A stretch of 12,295 nt of DNA from Synura sp. LO234KE (GCA_015143735.1 VKHC01000417.1:1-12295); one strand, 5' to 3'; positions 1 to 8,815 are shown, numbered from the stretch's first letter. Notes: generated by a model from the letters alone, not told the origin. Numbers and translations: made by a program.

Positions 1-874
1 TCGTGGGTCTCGTAACGATTATTTCATTCGCAGCCTGTTCAGTATATCGAGGTGCAAAGATTCGGGAAAATTTATGCGTTATTTTCTCCATGCCCATAGT
101 ATAATCTTTTGAGTTTGTAGATGGCGCTTTAATAGAAATTTTAAATCTATAATTACGTATCGACACTCTCAACCACTTGAGGATATTCCTCTAGAAGGCA
201 ACATGTGATCTGGTTAGTATATAGGAGAACGGTGCTTGGAACTTCTCCCGAATGCTTGTTGGCACCATTGGAAGGTAGACAGCGCACACATGGTACAGAA
301 ATCTTATAGTCGTACATCTTATCATTAGAAGTGGCTTCGAAATACTACTTATTTGATAATCTATCGAAATCGAGCGCAAAAGGCCTGTCTGAATCAATAA
401 TTCTTCGATAAAATTTGAGGAGGAGAGGAGTACGCTACATCGTATGCATCTAAATTGAAACACAACTGACGAGGAAACAGGTGACAGTGAACTAGTACCA
501 GACCCTGCCACATATTTAAATTCAACCCGAGTACCAGCCACGATAGTGACCCTGTCAAGTTGCTTGCTCGTTGACGTATTTTGTCTCTTGGGGTGATAAT
601 TTGCTCACTTCCTTAGCATGGCTCCTTGTTGTTCAAAATACTAAATTTAGAATACAGAAAATTTAGCTTTACTATCAAAGGTCACTCTTAGAGGAGACAA
701 GCAACAAACGTATTTTTTCCACTCAGTTGAGAACATAAAGGAGGCGGTTGGTTTAATAGATTAGAATATTCATGATGTTCCATATTTTCGTCAGAAATTA
801 CACCGCAATATAATTAAGTAGCAAGTGAACATAGACTGGTGTTCATCTATCAAACCATGTGCTTAACTATACCA
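1..874. other. AT-rich left flank, no recognised gene
   Basis: I see no conserved domain here on either strand. Two overlapping minus-strand open frames exist. One (541-191) is Ser-rich and 116 codons long. The other (344-153) has 63 codons, contains a CVRC motif and ends in TAA. They use different frames over the same bases, so at most one is real, and neither matches a family I know. Either could be a terminal exon of a host gene extending left. Base composition is AT-rich and like the flanks of the PQQ gene, so I read the stretch as host sequence that the copia element inserted beside. Confidence 0.4.
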
Positions 875-1210
875 TGTTGGAATATTCGCTAACGCTCACG
901 AAGACTATGTATACGGTACAGAGAAGGATTCTTAACACCAAAATAATTAATTAATTGTGTGCTGACGTAATGAAAAACATATATGGATCCAAGAGACGCA
1001 TGAATATACTGCATGTACAATAATTATATACTCAACAGCAAACGGGATAAACGTAATTACAGTTATTTAGCAATATTAATAAATAAATGGAGACTCATTA
1101 AGCAACTTGAGTTCATAAGTAAATAATATCTCCTCCCTTTGTGGTACTTCGTATTATTGAGCAAGGCTACATTACCAAGCTCGAAAATCCAGAAAGGATT
1201 TACTCTAACA
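875..1210 (-). repeat. Copia 3' LTR (336 bp)
   Basis: On the plus strand it begins TGTTGGAATA and ends CTCTAACA, so it has TG...CA ends and imperfect terminal inverted repeats (TGTTGGA against TGTTAGA), the usual ends of copia LTRs. Orientation is fixed by the purine-rich tract that abuts the 1210 end on the pol side. The outer flank 870-874 (TACCA) would be one copy of a 5 bp target duplication; the partner lies beyond the lost 5' end and cannot be checked. The second LTR is not in the window, so the length rests on the terminal motifs alone. Confidence 0.85.
1021..1030 (-). promoter_or_regulatory. TATA-like box inside the copia LTR
   Basis: Read on the minus strand the LTR contains TATATAATTA about 180 bp inside its 5' end, a suitable place for the core promoter of an LTR (U3/R boundary). 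This is motif and position only. In the 3' LTR it would drive transcription outward, away from pol and toward position 875. Confidence 0.35.
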
Positions 1211-1220
1211 CCCCTCCTTA
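1211..1220 (-). other. Polypurine tract (plus-strand primer site)
   Basis: On the minus strand the bases TAAGGAGGGG lie directly before the LTR start TGTTAGAG. A purine run that touches the 3' LTR is the RNase H-resistant primer for second-strand synthesis in LTR retrotransposons. AAGGAGGGG followed by TGTT is a common form in copia elements. It sets the element's direction and the LTR edge. Confidence 0.85.
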
Positions 1221-1513
1221 AGCTAGGCTTGCTCATCCGTAGACTGAGAAGTCACCTAGCATACACCAAGGTTAGATAGAGTAGGTGTGAGTGTAGAATT
1301 TTCAACAACACTGGAGTCTGTCCAGGAAACACCCTTCAGAGCGAGTTGGCAGCTTTGGGTTCCCACTCCGATCTGGTGAGGAAGCACTATGGGCTGGACC
1401 TGAAGATACTCTCAAAAATTAACACACGAACAATAAAACGTTCACGTTGTTGTATTCAAAGCGTCAGTCCATATACACATGTAGTCGTAGCAATAGCAAA
1501 CTTCCGTGGATCT

Positions 1514-2380
1514 TCAAATTTTGATATTGTCATGACTACGAGGTAGTGCAGCAGATAAATGCTGCCAGAATAAATCACCATACAAAGATTTGGTCGATAG
1601 GTTCACAAAGTTCTCCTTAGTGGGTATCTTAGCAATTGATATATTCCCTTGTTGTACTTGCTCACGAATCAAAAGTGATACTTGATGTCAATATGCTTTG
1701 TCTTGTCATGATCAGTATTATTCTTAGAATATTGAATGCGAGATTAGTTGTTTTCCAGAAAAATATTTTGGTTTAGTTTACTATGTTCAATCGCACGAAT
1801 AATAGTAATAAGCCATCAAGACTGTAAAGCCGCTGCACGTAGAGCCATGTACTCAGACTGCATACTTGAAGTAGCGACATATTGCTGCTGTTTGCTGGAC
1901 TTCCAGCATATAGGAGAACCACCAAGGGAGAATATATGAGCAGTCACTGAGAGTCTAGTATCAAGAATGTCTTGACCTTGGTCCGCATCAACGTACGCAT
2001 ATAGATTGAGAACATTCGACTTAGTAACAAGGTTCAGGTCAGGATGCGTTAGAAGAGAGTTGTCTAATGACCAGATATGATTAATCGATACTGTATCTGT
2101 CATAATATTGTCGTCAGTATTTTTAGGCAGTACCATAACCAGCTGTACCCTTCAGGTATCTCATTAGTATGATCACCGATTCCCAAAGTTGCCTCCCAGG
2201 TTCAACGCTATACCGTGCACAAGTCTGTGTAGCATATGCAACAACCCACAGTAGGCGTCCAATCACAGCCTTATACGGGATATCCTACATATCAATCCTT
2301 TCATCATCACTTTTAGAACTCATTTGCTTTTACTCAAGAGGTTGTATCGGACGTAGGAGTTTGAACGCCTCATCGTGCAC
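1514..2380 (-). pseudogene. pol: Copia pol remnant: RT C-terminus and RNase H
   Basis: The product would be the C-terminal part of the copia polyprotein, ending the reverse transcriptase and containing the RNase H that degrades RNA in RNA:DNA hybrids. Minus-strand reading gives, in order: MSSKSDDE and PYKAVIGRLLW at about 2315-2260, the RT tail; RYLKGTAGYGT near 2165-2130; then RNase H motifs YVDAD, DTRLSVTAHIF, ICWKSSKQQ and SEYMAL (about 2000-1840); then TKHIDIKYHF near 1690; then after a frameshift IREQVQQGNI and IPTKENF, ending at the stop at 1514-1516. In-frame stops include one after GTAGYGTA, one after AALQS and one inside the SSKSDDE to PYKAV stretch. With at least one frameshift these make it a pseudogene. 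The right end merges with LINE sequence. Confidence 0.9.
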
Positions 2381-4153
2381 TGTACACTTGGGAATCTCCA
2401 AACTTGACTTACGCCTTGGGGAGTTGGGTATACATGATACTCGTCAGTTACGTCGTGTAGCGGGTCATATCCGCGCCCTCTTTGATCACTACAGTACCGG
2501 ATACGACGGTGATAAGACTTGACACGATTATTTTATTGTTCAATGTAGCTCTGCCGATCTACTTAGTATGGCGCAGTAGGTCTGCACCCGAGGTGCGTAT
2601 GTTGGAATCCTCTCTTCTTGGTCCCTTCGAGACTGCGAGGAAATCGACACTTTATTCTCGCGGAGATACGCCGCCGCTCTAAGAACCTCCGCACCTCTCA
2701 AACCGAGAACCTATACCAGTCCGTTCGAGAAGGCGGCCTGGGGTATCAGCGTGTCTCCTTGATGGTACAACAGTGGAAGAAAAATTGCATTCACCACCTC
2801 CTTGCTCATGGGGATCCATGGACTCAGCTTGCTGTGCAGGGACTTTGCGCTCGAGGATACCGCAGCCCCACTCACTCTCCGATGTACGCTCTTTCCCCGC
2901 AGTGCGTCCGCCCGGGTTACTGGATCTCCAGCCACCTCTCGTACGGTTTTCAGGGTCATGCCTACTCGCACTCTCGCTCGCTAAGTCCGTCGCCCCACTC
3001 CCAGGCCAAGCATGGCACCTCATGAGCCCTGCCCAGTTGTTTTCCAACCGGATCACGGAAATTCTTCTCACCGTCAACACCTACAGCACTCCTCGTGGGC
3101 TTCGATCGGACATAGTCTACCGCCGCGGGACCCTCCCGAGGCCGGTGCTCTCCCCTCCCTCTTGCAAACAGTTATCATGGCCCCATTGACTTGGACTCCT
3201 GGTTTCCGATATTATTTGGACTAGAGCGGCCACATCGAGTGTCTCGCGTCAGCATAGTGGTTACCACAAACGGGGCCCCACATCGGACTGGTCTTCCACC
3301 TCCTCTCTCCGACATGGACACCCTTTCAGAGTCTGTCGAAGTCTGTCGGGCATCTCCCTTCCTGCCCCCAGGGCACCTGGGCCGAGTTATTCGCAGCGGT
3401 CCCCCGCTCACCCTCAACGGCTGCTCCCCGGACCCCAATCACGTGGGCAAGCGAACAGTATACGTCCATCTCCACTGTCACGCTGGTTACTCTCCCTTGC
3501 CCTCCGTGTTGGGCTCTGGGACCTACAGAATATCACTCTGTGTCCTACGCACCAACGACCATCTCACTTGGACACCGACCCTTTATCAGGGCGAGATCCC
3601 CTATACGAGCACTCGTCCCACCAACAGGGTCCTGCTACTCGCCGGTATCTTACGGGGTCTATGGGAGCCCGACCCGGAGGCGGATGTCCGTGACCTGGCC
3701 ATTTACCTCCCTGAGCAGGCTCTTGTCACCTCCTTCCGCTCTCCTCCGGAGTCTTTCTCCAATGAAGTGGCAGAACTTCTGTATGAGACCACCCATCTTC
3801 ACCTCAGTTCCTCGCGCCGAGTCTGCCATGCCGCCACTCCTGGAGACCTCACCTCGGGGTCCCTCACCGGTCCCGCCTTGGGGATGGCCTTAGCCTCGGC
3901 CTATGCCGTGTCCGGCCTCTCTCAGGTGTAACTCTGCTCCTTCATCTATGGGACCCAATAATTTCGTGAACAAGGGCCCTCCAGTGTCCCTCCCATTAGC
4001 GGAGTGTGTACCCGGGGATTTTCTACTCGATCGCTGGGTCTGGTTGGACCCTTCCACGGTGCCATGCTCCTCATCCCCCTTAAAGATCGCATCCTGGACA
4101 CCAAGAGATCGGAAGGCAAACTCGCTCGCGATCAAGACCGCGCCTCTCGTCTC

Positions 4154-4480
4154 TATCCTCCCCGATGGCAGGATGTCACTCTTCGATTTGCCTCCAAGGT
4201 CCTTAACCTTGCCTCCCTGTCACCAGGGGCAAGGGGCCACTATGAACGTCTCCTTCATGAGCGCCACTGGACGGTAGGACATAATGCCTGCTAGGGCGCC
4301 AAGACAGCCGCAGCTCGCAAGACATTGCTCACCTGCCCACTCTGCGCATCTGATTCCGCCTCGGAAGAGGACACCTACTACGATCATCTTTTCCGCTCTT
4401 GCCAGCACCCTCTTCTCTGCCAAGAGAGGTCTCAGTCCGATCGTCTCCTGCTCACTGTTCCCCTGCTTACGGATCTTGAC
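4154..4480 (+). other. zf-RVT-like zinc-binding region of the LINE
   Basis: In the main ORF2 frame, RWQDVTLRFASKVLNL and GHYERLLHERHW precede CPLC (Cys codons at 4334 and 4343), then an acidic spacer and HLFRSC (His 4385, Cys 4400). The C-x2-C-x13-H-x4-C pattern, after a W..F....L.....H..RLLH-type stretch, matches the zinc-binding region found downstream of RT in many LINEs (zf-RVT type). A TAG at 4292 lies just before the first Cys pair. I am confident in the family resemblance, not in activity. Confidence 0.75.
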
Positions 4481-4936
4481 CAACGACTCTTCCAGGTCCT
4501 CCTACGACTCTTACAAGAGGAGGATGGCCACCGCCTCTGCATGGGTAATTGGAACTCCTATCAGATCACTCAACTTGACCATGTGGTCCAACCTACTGAC
4601 TCGGTGCAAGTACTGAGTGTCAGGCTTCTCACCCTGAGCAAGCACCTGGTCAATTGAATTGATTCCATCTGGGCTGCCCGTCAGCAGGCGGCCTATTTTC
4701 GCGCTATCTCCTCCACGCCTGAAGCAGACCCACTCACGGTACGCGCTCTACAACGCCGCTGTTTTCAAGCTCGGTCAGCTGCGGCTTCCCTACCTACTGT
4801 TTTCTATGCGGTACGCCTGGGTCATGTCCCCGGGATCTAACTTCGTGGCAAGAGGCACGGCCCCACACTCTCGGCGTCCACTCGAGGAATACATGGCCAA
4901 GCCCACCGAGCCTGTTCCGGCGACCCCTTATTCGAC

Positions 4937-5400
4937 GACCCCACCGCCTACCTGTTCACCGACGGCTCTGCACTTCCCAACGGCCCGACAGGCTAGGGAC
5001 TTCACATTACCTTCCCTGGCTCTCCTGAGACCCAAGCGCTTTGGGGGCCAGTGATCATATCCGCCGCCAGCCCCTCCTGGATCGGTGCCATGCGGCCCAC
5101 CAGCATCACTGGGGAACTTAGCGCCATCTATCAAGCCCTCGCCTGGATTTGGAAGAGACGCAAAACTCTACCTCCGGACAGCCGAGCTACAATCTGGTCT
5201 CGGACAGCGACCATTGTGTCAAGCTCTTTGCCAACCGCTCCATCAAACCTGTTGCCAACAAGCGTCTTATTGCCTTGATCAATGTTCTACTGAACTAAGT
5301 CAAACGGGACAATGACATATCCATGTGCGGCGGACAATCCCCTTGCCCGAGGTAATGCGGAGGCGGACAAGCTCGCCGCCAAAGGCCGGACGGCCCGTCG
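4937..5400 (+). other. RNase H domain of the LINE (broken)
   Basis: The four acidic positions of RNase H can be followed: FTDGSALPN (Asp, near 4955), TGELSAIYQALAWI (Glu, near 5112), LVSDSDHCVKL (Asp, near 5200) and RGNAEADKLAAKGR (final Asp, near 5365). A TAG at 4994 and frame changes at about 5188 and 5310 split them over two frames. The His usually found a few residues before DNPLARGNAEAD reads Cys here (CAADNPLA), so the flexible-loop His is also lost. The domain degrades the RNA template during LINE integration; this copy cannot be translated whole. Confidence 0.85.
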
Positions 5401-5640
5401 GCTGGAGACCCTAACCCGAGGACCTTGCTCTCTTCCTTCATCCCTCCCTCAGAGATCCTCGGGATTAACACTTTCCGGACTGCATTGCAATTCACCGAGG
5501 ACAGCTCGCGCCCTTGGCTCCTTCGCGGACCTGCGGAGCGGCCCCTTCCTCCTCGCATGGACCCTCGGTTACCCCCCTTTGACCCTCGTCAACCCCTACC
5601 CTGGCGTACTTTCTTTCGGCGTCTTGCTCTGCGTTTTTGA

Positions 5641-5842
5641 GGCCTAACTATCCCTGCTGTCCCTGTTCACGATTATAACGGGGACCTGGTTGGCGATTAA
5701 CTACCTCCGACCGAGTGCGGTCACTCGGTTAACTCTACTCGGTCACGGGACTTGCCGATTGGTACATAGAGGGTGGTTTCTTACTTAGTCGGGTGTAGGT
5801 TTGGTTTACCTCCATCTGCGTAATCAGAATTTTTTTAAAAAA
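5641..5842 (+). other. LINE 3' UTR and A-rich end
   Basis: About 190 bp follow the ORF2 stop. The sequence is lower in GC than the coding part and ends in GAATTTTTTT then AAAAAAAA at 5837-5844, after which composition becomes AT-rich and host-like. I take the A run as the remnant of the element's 3' tail. The T run right before it is odd for a LINE tail and could be part of the UTR or of the target. No target-site duplication is recognisable immediately after it. Confidence 0.55.
5710..5729. repeat. Perfect 8 bp stem-loop in LINE 3' UTR
   Basis: ACCGAGTG, loop CGGT, CACTCGGT form a perfect 8 bp stem with a 4-base loop. A related copy of the arm (TACTCGGTCAC) follows at about 5736-5746 and could pair with the left arm as an alternative. 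LINE reverse transcriptases often recognise a 3' UTR stem-loop of their own RNA, so this is a candidate for that signal. It could also just be a short chance palindrome; position and perfection argue against that only moderately. Confidence 0.5.
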
Positions 5843-6240
5843 AACCCTGTGGAGTAATTAACTATTAGATTTTCGGCAAATACAAATATTTGTATTTCCC
5901 TCGCTCGCTTATTGTCTGACGCTGTAGCGAAGCGATTCGCGCGGACATGGACAGAACCAAGGAGACGATTTGCAGCACAGCATCTCGAGCGCCACACGTG
6001 CCTATTCCTGTCCATGGGTTTGAAGAAGATGGCTCTTTCAATGATGAAGATGGTCATATCAAGCTAGGACCTGATCTCCCCATGTTCACCTCTTTTCCAT
6101 CTTTACAGTCTGTCCTCACTGATACGTCTTTGAATCAGGAAAGCGATAGGATTTAAATCAGTTACATATATAGATGCTCGTGCCGATGTATTGTCTTTGT
6201 ATTCGTATTCTAACACTTGGCTGGTATATCCTTTTAGTGC
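5843..6240. other. AT-richer segment between the two LINE halves
   Basis: Composition falls from the LINE's GC-rich level. The segment contains a perfect 14 bp palindrome TACAAATATTTGTA at 5881-5894 and a small plus-strand frame at 5947-6156. On the plus strand, 6159-6260 also stays open in a neighbouring frame, and on the minus strand 6115-6245 is open too, so frame alone decides nothing. I treat it as host DNA trapped between element pieces. Its right edge is placed where the minus-strand LINE frame (MAEWERL) stops being recognisable. Confidence 0.45.
5947..6156 (+). CDS. Small acidic hypothetical protein or first exon
   Basis: The frame is ATG to TAA, 69 codons, starting MDRTKETICST and containing an acidic centre (GFEEDGSFNDEDGH) followed by a Leu/Ser/Thr-rich end. 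I do not recognise it. It lies outside both LINE frames, in an AT-richer segment. The ATG context (GCGGACATGG) is reasonable for a eukaryotic start. It could be the first exon of a host gene whose remainder was displaced by the LINE pieces, or chance. Low confidence because it is short and a minus-strand frame overlaps it. Confidence 0.25.
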   Translation: MDRTKETICSTASRAPHVPIPVHGFEEDGSFNDEDGHIKLGPDLPMFTSFPSLQSVLTDTSLNQESDRI

Positions 6241-7740
6241 CAGTTCTGTTCAACCGTTCCCACTCCGCCATGACTCGACTAATGCCCAACGTCCTGTCGA
6301 GGGAAGAAGACCACTTGCGAAGCCTGGGAGGGAGTGGGAGAACGCCAAAGTGTCGCTGCAGACTGATCATGGAAGTTGTGCTTGTAGGGCCGCGTAGGTC
6401 GGGCTCCAGCGCTCATTGAATCGATCGCGCTTTTTCCAATTCTTTCTTTCCGGTGCGGCGTCGAGAGTGATCTGCGTAAGGTGATCGAGTTGTTGCTCTG
6501 CCGCCGCTGCCGACTCCGGGCGGTGAGGTAGCTGGCACCAGGAGGACTCCAGCTGTTGGTGGAACATCTTAAGCTGAGGGGCGGAGGGGGCGAACCGTTT
6601 AATCTGCAGGCGCTTCAGATTCCCGAAGTCTTTGTTGAACCGTGGAGTGTCCTGGAGGTGAGGATGGGGAAGGTGACTGAAGCCTAGTACCAGCACTGGG
6701 CGACGATCGGAGATGCCGAGACAGAGGCCGTCTGTGCCAGCCGAGTAACTGTTGAGACGCATCGTGGGATTGCTAAAGAGAACATGGTCGATTTCAGAGC
6801 CTCCTGTAAGATGGGTGGACGGGCGAGTGATGCATTTCTCGGAACGCGAAAAATAGTCTCTCTTCGATTTCCACCCCATTCCCGTCGCCCAGTCGGATAG
6901 TGGTGCGCGGTAACCACCACCCCCCCAGCCTCCTCTAGGTCTCAGAGGGAGTTAAAGTCACCCCCACAGATGGAGTGGTGTCCCGGGTTCGACATATGAC
7001 GATGAGCCCAACTCTGGATGGTGTCCCTGGCGTAGTCAAGGGGAGTGGACTTGGACTCTCGAGATTGCAGGTAGTGAGAGAGCCGATGGTAAAGACCACG
7101 CCGGAGAGGCCCAGAGGAGTCATTGGTCTGATCACTATTCCCCGAAGGGCGGGGCGGGAAGGGCCAATATGTAGCGAGAATCTGGAGGCGGCCTCCTTGC
7201 AGTTGGAGAATCGCTTCCTCTGCCACGCTGAGTTGGGAGGGGTCCGAGTTGTGATGCACCAGTTGGGAGCCCCACCGGTTGTTGAGAACAATGGCGTCGC
7301 TGCGTGAGGCCCAAGCTGAGCGCGAGCTTCACGACGGAGGACAGAATCACGCTCTAGGGAAATGCGGACGTCGATGAGAATCATACAGTCTACGGCTTCA
7401 ACGGCCATGAACATGAGGAGTTCGGCAAATTTAAAACCATCGAGACCATTCACATTGAAGTGCACAACTCGAAATTCACCTGGCAGAGGAGGTGAGATGG
7501 AAGAATCAAACGGAAACGAGTCCGGCGCAGCCGTCAGGAACCTCGTGAGGGCATCGGAACCGAACGCCGCCCTGTCAAGAGAGGGTGTACCCGACTCCGG
7601 GAGATGGGGGTAGTATGGGACTAACGATTGCAGGTGCGGTTCTGGTGCCCCAAGGGGTCCCTGAAGCGCCGGTGCCGTTCCATGTGTTTGAGTATGGGCA
7701 TCAAGTAGGGTGATGAAAGGGTACTTCACCATTCGTTTTA
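6241..7740 (-). pseudogene. LINE ORF2 N-terminus: AP-type endonuclease (broken)
   Basis: The domain nicks target DNA to prime reverse transcription. Minus-strand motifs in order: FRVVHFNVNGLDGFKF (Asn near 7456); CMILIDVRIS near 7370, where the catalytic Glu position holds Asp; after a frame change LQILATYWPFPP near 7160; STPLDYARDTIQSWAH near 7040; SICGGDFNSL at 6970-6945 (catalytic Asp and Asn); after another change PLSDWATGMGW near 6890, GGSEIDHVLFS (Asp-His at 6789-6784) and SDRRPVLVLGF, where the expected SDH is SDR (Arg codon 6705-6703). The linker continues through WSPTYAALQAQL and, after one more shift, MAEWERL at about 6275. Stops and frame changes make it inactive. Confidence 0.85.
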
Positions 7741-8815
7741 GGAGAGAGCTAGGATTGGCAACTAGGTACCACGTCTTCCATGTGGCAAAGGTCCAGGGTG
7801 GGTGGGAAGGAGTTCATTGTGCCACTCTGGGCTGGTCCACTTCCGGGCCAGTGCTGACGGCCAAATGTCAACAGGCGGGATAGACGTCTTGTCGGTAGGA
7901 AGTGCAAACGGCTGAGGAATAAAGCGCCGTCGGTACGGTGTGCCCTCGTTAGACGGGGAGGAAGGAATGTCCGAATTGGGGGGAGGGAGTGAGCGAGGGT
8001 GGAAAATCCTCTAGCGTTAATGGCCGTCCCGGTAGGTGAAGAAGACAGCAGGAAACTGAGTCCGTAGCCACCGCCGGTAGTGGGGGTAGCGGGACAGAGC
8101 AGGTCACAAGGGCCGAGGGATCAGGGAGTGCAGGAGGTTGGGGCGAGGCCGCTGTCGTCGGGGGAGGCTCGTGGATACCCAGTACGTCCGGGTTGGAAGT
8201 ATGTTGGATGTGAGAGGTGATTCGCGTGAATTGGGGAGGGGCTGTGCAGATACTTCTTCCAAAAGCGCCTGAAGAGCAGCGGGAAGGATAGAGCTGATCT
8301 CGTGCGAACAGGACCACGGGGAGAAGTGCGATTGGATAAACCGCTCTGTAGTCGGGAAGGCTGAAGGAACTGTTGTAAACTGTCCCAGGAGAGGTGGCAA
8401 CAAGGTCGGGCGGTGCCTGTGGTTTCTTCCATAAATAACCAATCCTCCCAGTTGGGGGTGCCGAGTTGCTTCCAAAGGGCTATTTCCCGGTCCATGCCCA
8501 AAACCAGTCGGAAATCCTAGCTTGAAAACCAGTAGGCCGGAGGGAGTAGTCCATGGGCCCCAGAGTCGTACCATTGAATGGTGCCCTGGATCTTGAGACG
8601 GGTGCAGTCCGAGAGGGCGTTCGCAAGCAGCCAGGTGGTGAGCATGTTGCGGAACTGGAAGCGTTGGTCGGAAGGTTGGAAAAACCATTGGCAAGCTGGA
8701 GAGTGAGGAGGCGAATTGTCTAAAAACGCGATGAGGCAGGCCATCTGGAGGCCGAAAGACCCATCCGGGCGACATGTGGACGTATTGAGGCAGGAGCGTG
8801 CTCGCACTGCACAAC
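7741..8815 (-). pseudogene. LINE ORF1-like region and Pro-rich spacer
   Basis: The likeliest frame runs from about 8807 to 8121 with one stop near 8516: LACLIAFLDNS-like and FRNMLTTWLLANALSDC segments, then DFRLVLGMDREIALWKQL and NWEDWLFMEETTG. It looks like a translated globular protein and sits where LINE ORF1 (RNA-binding gag-like protein) belongs, upstream of the endonuclease. I see no CCHC knuckle. After about 8120 another frame gives a Pro-rich tail (HEPPPTTAASPQPPALPDP) down to 7949, and 7948-7741 is a decayed joint to ORF2. A competing 251-codon open frame (8859-8104) overlaps it. ORF1 identity is by position, not by homology. Confidence 0.5.

Larger units (their letters stand above)
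875..2380 (-). mobile_element. Ty1/copia LTR-retrotransposon, 3' part, truncated
   Basis: Reading on the minus strand, the fragment holds the end of RT (from about 2380), RNase H ending at a stop at 1514-1516, about 300 bp of untranslated sequence, a polypurine tract and a full 3' LTR. Gag, protease, integrase, most of RT and the 5' LTR are absent. The break lies between about 2340 and 2420, where plus-strand LINE sequence starts. Copia identity rests on gene order and on typical RT/RNase H motifs: RYLKGTAGYGT, YVDAD, ICWKSSKQQ, SEYMAL and TKHIDIKYHF. Stops and a frameshift show it is dead. The right border is uncertain by several tens of bases. Confidence 0.9.
2385..5640 (+). pseudogene. LINE ORF2 C-terminal half (post-RT, CCHC, RNase H)
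   Basis: The encoded part of the polyprotein follows the RT core. Visible in order: a possible thumb region in two frames (RRVAGHIRALFDHYST near 2455-2500, then RLDTIILLFNVALPIY at about 2510); GGLGYQRVSLMVQQW near 2730-2785, a motif common after LINE RTs; a long open stretch at 3191-3931; the zinc-finger region at 4004-4654; a linker with SIWAARQQAAYFRA near 4665; and RNase H from about 4937. One reading frame is kept from about 2690 to 5187, broken only by stops at 3023, 3113, 3929, 3959, 4292, 4655, 4838 and 4994. Further frame changes occur near 2500, 2650, 5188, 5310 and 5430. It ends with TGA at 5638-5640. The decay is clear, so no function is expected. Confidence 0.8.
2385..5842 (+). 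mobile_element. LINE retrotransposon, 3' half, plus strand
   Basis: This is a GC-rich non-LTR element piece. It starts after the RT palm (no FADD/YADD-type motif is found) and runs through the post-RT region, a zinc-finger region, RNase H, a stop, about 190 bp of 3' UTR and a T7A8 stretch at 5830-5844. Having RNase H at the C-terminus of ORF2 is typical of the Tad1, I, R1 and related LINE groups; I cannot choose among them. A 5'-truncated copy is the normal product of target-primed reverse transcription, so this piece alone could be an ordinary truncated insertion. It abuts the cut copia element, so it probably arrived or was moved there after the copia insertion. Confidence 0.8.
6240..8815 (-). 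mobile_element. LINE retrotransposon, 5' half, minus strand
   Basis: Read on the minus strand from about 8815: an ORF1-like region, a Pro-rich stretch, the AP-type endonuclease of ORF2 and the linker that precedes RT, ending near 6240. No RT, RNase H, 3' UTR or A tail follows. Loss of the 3' end is not what target-primed insertion yields, so this piece must have lost its 3' part after insertion, by deletion or rearrangement. Its GC-rich composition matches the plus-strand piece at 2385-5842, and the two carry different, complementary parts of a LINE. Confidence 0.75.

Noticed and set aside
1346-1546. Plus-strand 66-codon frame
   Set aside because: Lies over the copia 3' untranslated part and pol end on the opposite strand, with no family resemblance.
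2679-3080. Minus-strand open frame of 133 codons
   Set aside because: Antisense to the LINE ORF2 frame containing GGLGYQ and rich in Arg/Gly as expected of a shadow frame.
6115-6245. Second copia RNase H remnant on the minus strand (LKGYT...YV...PIA)
   Set aside because: A few residues match the copia pattern but spacing is off and the SKQ and SEYMAL motifs are missing; likely coincidence.
6975-7307. Plus-strand open frame of 110 codons
   Set aside because: Antisense to the LINE endonuclease, whose motifs are clear on the minus strand; a shadow of GC-rich coding sequence.
2385-8815. Twin-priming product of a single LINE insertion
   Set aside because: Twin priming puts the inverted 5' piece before the 3' piece on the side away from the A tail; here it lies beyond the A-rich end, and host-like DNA separates the two.
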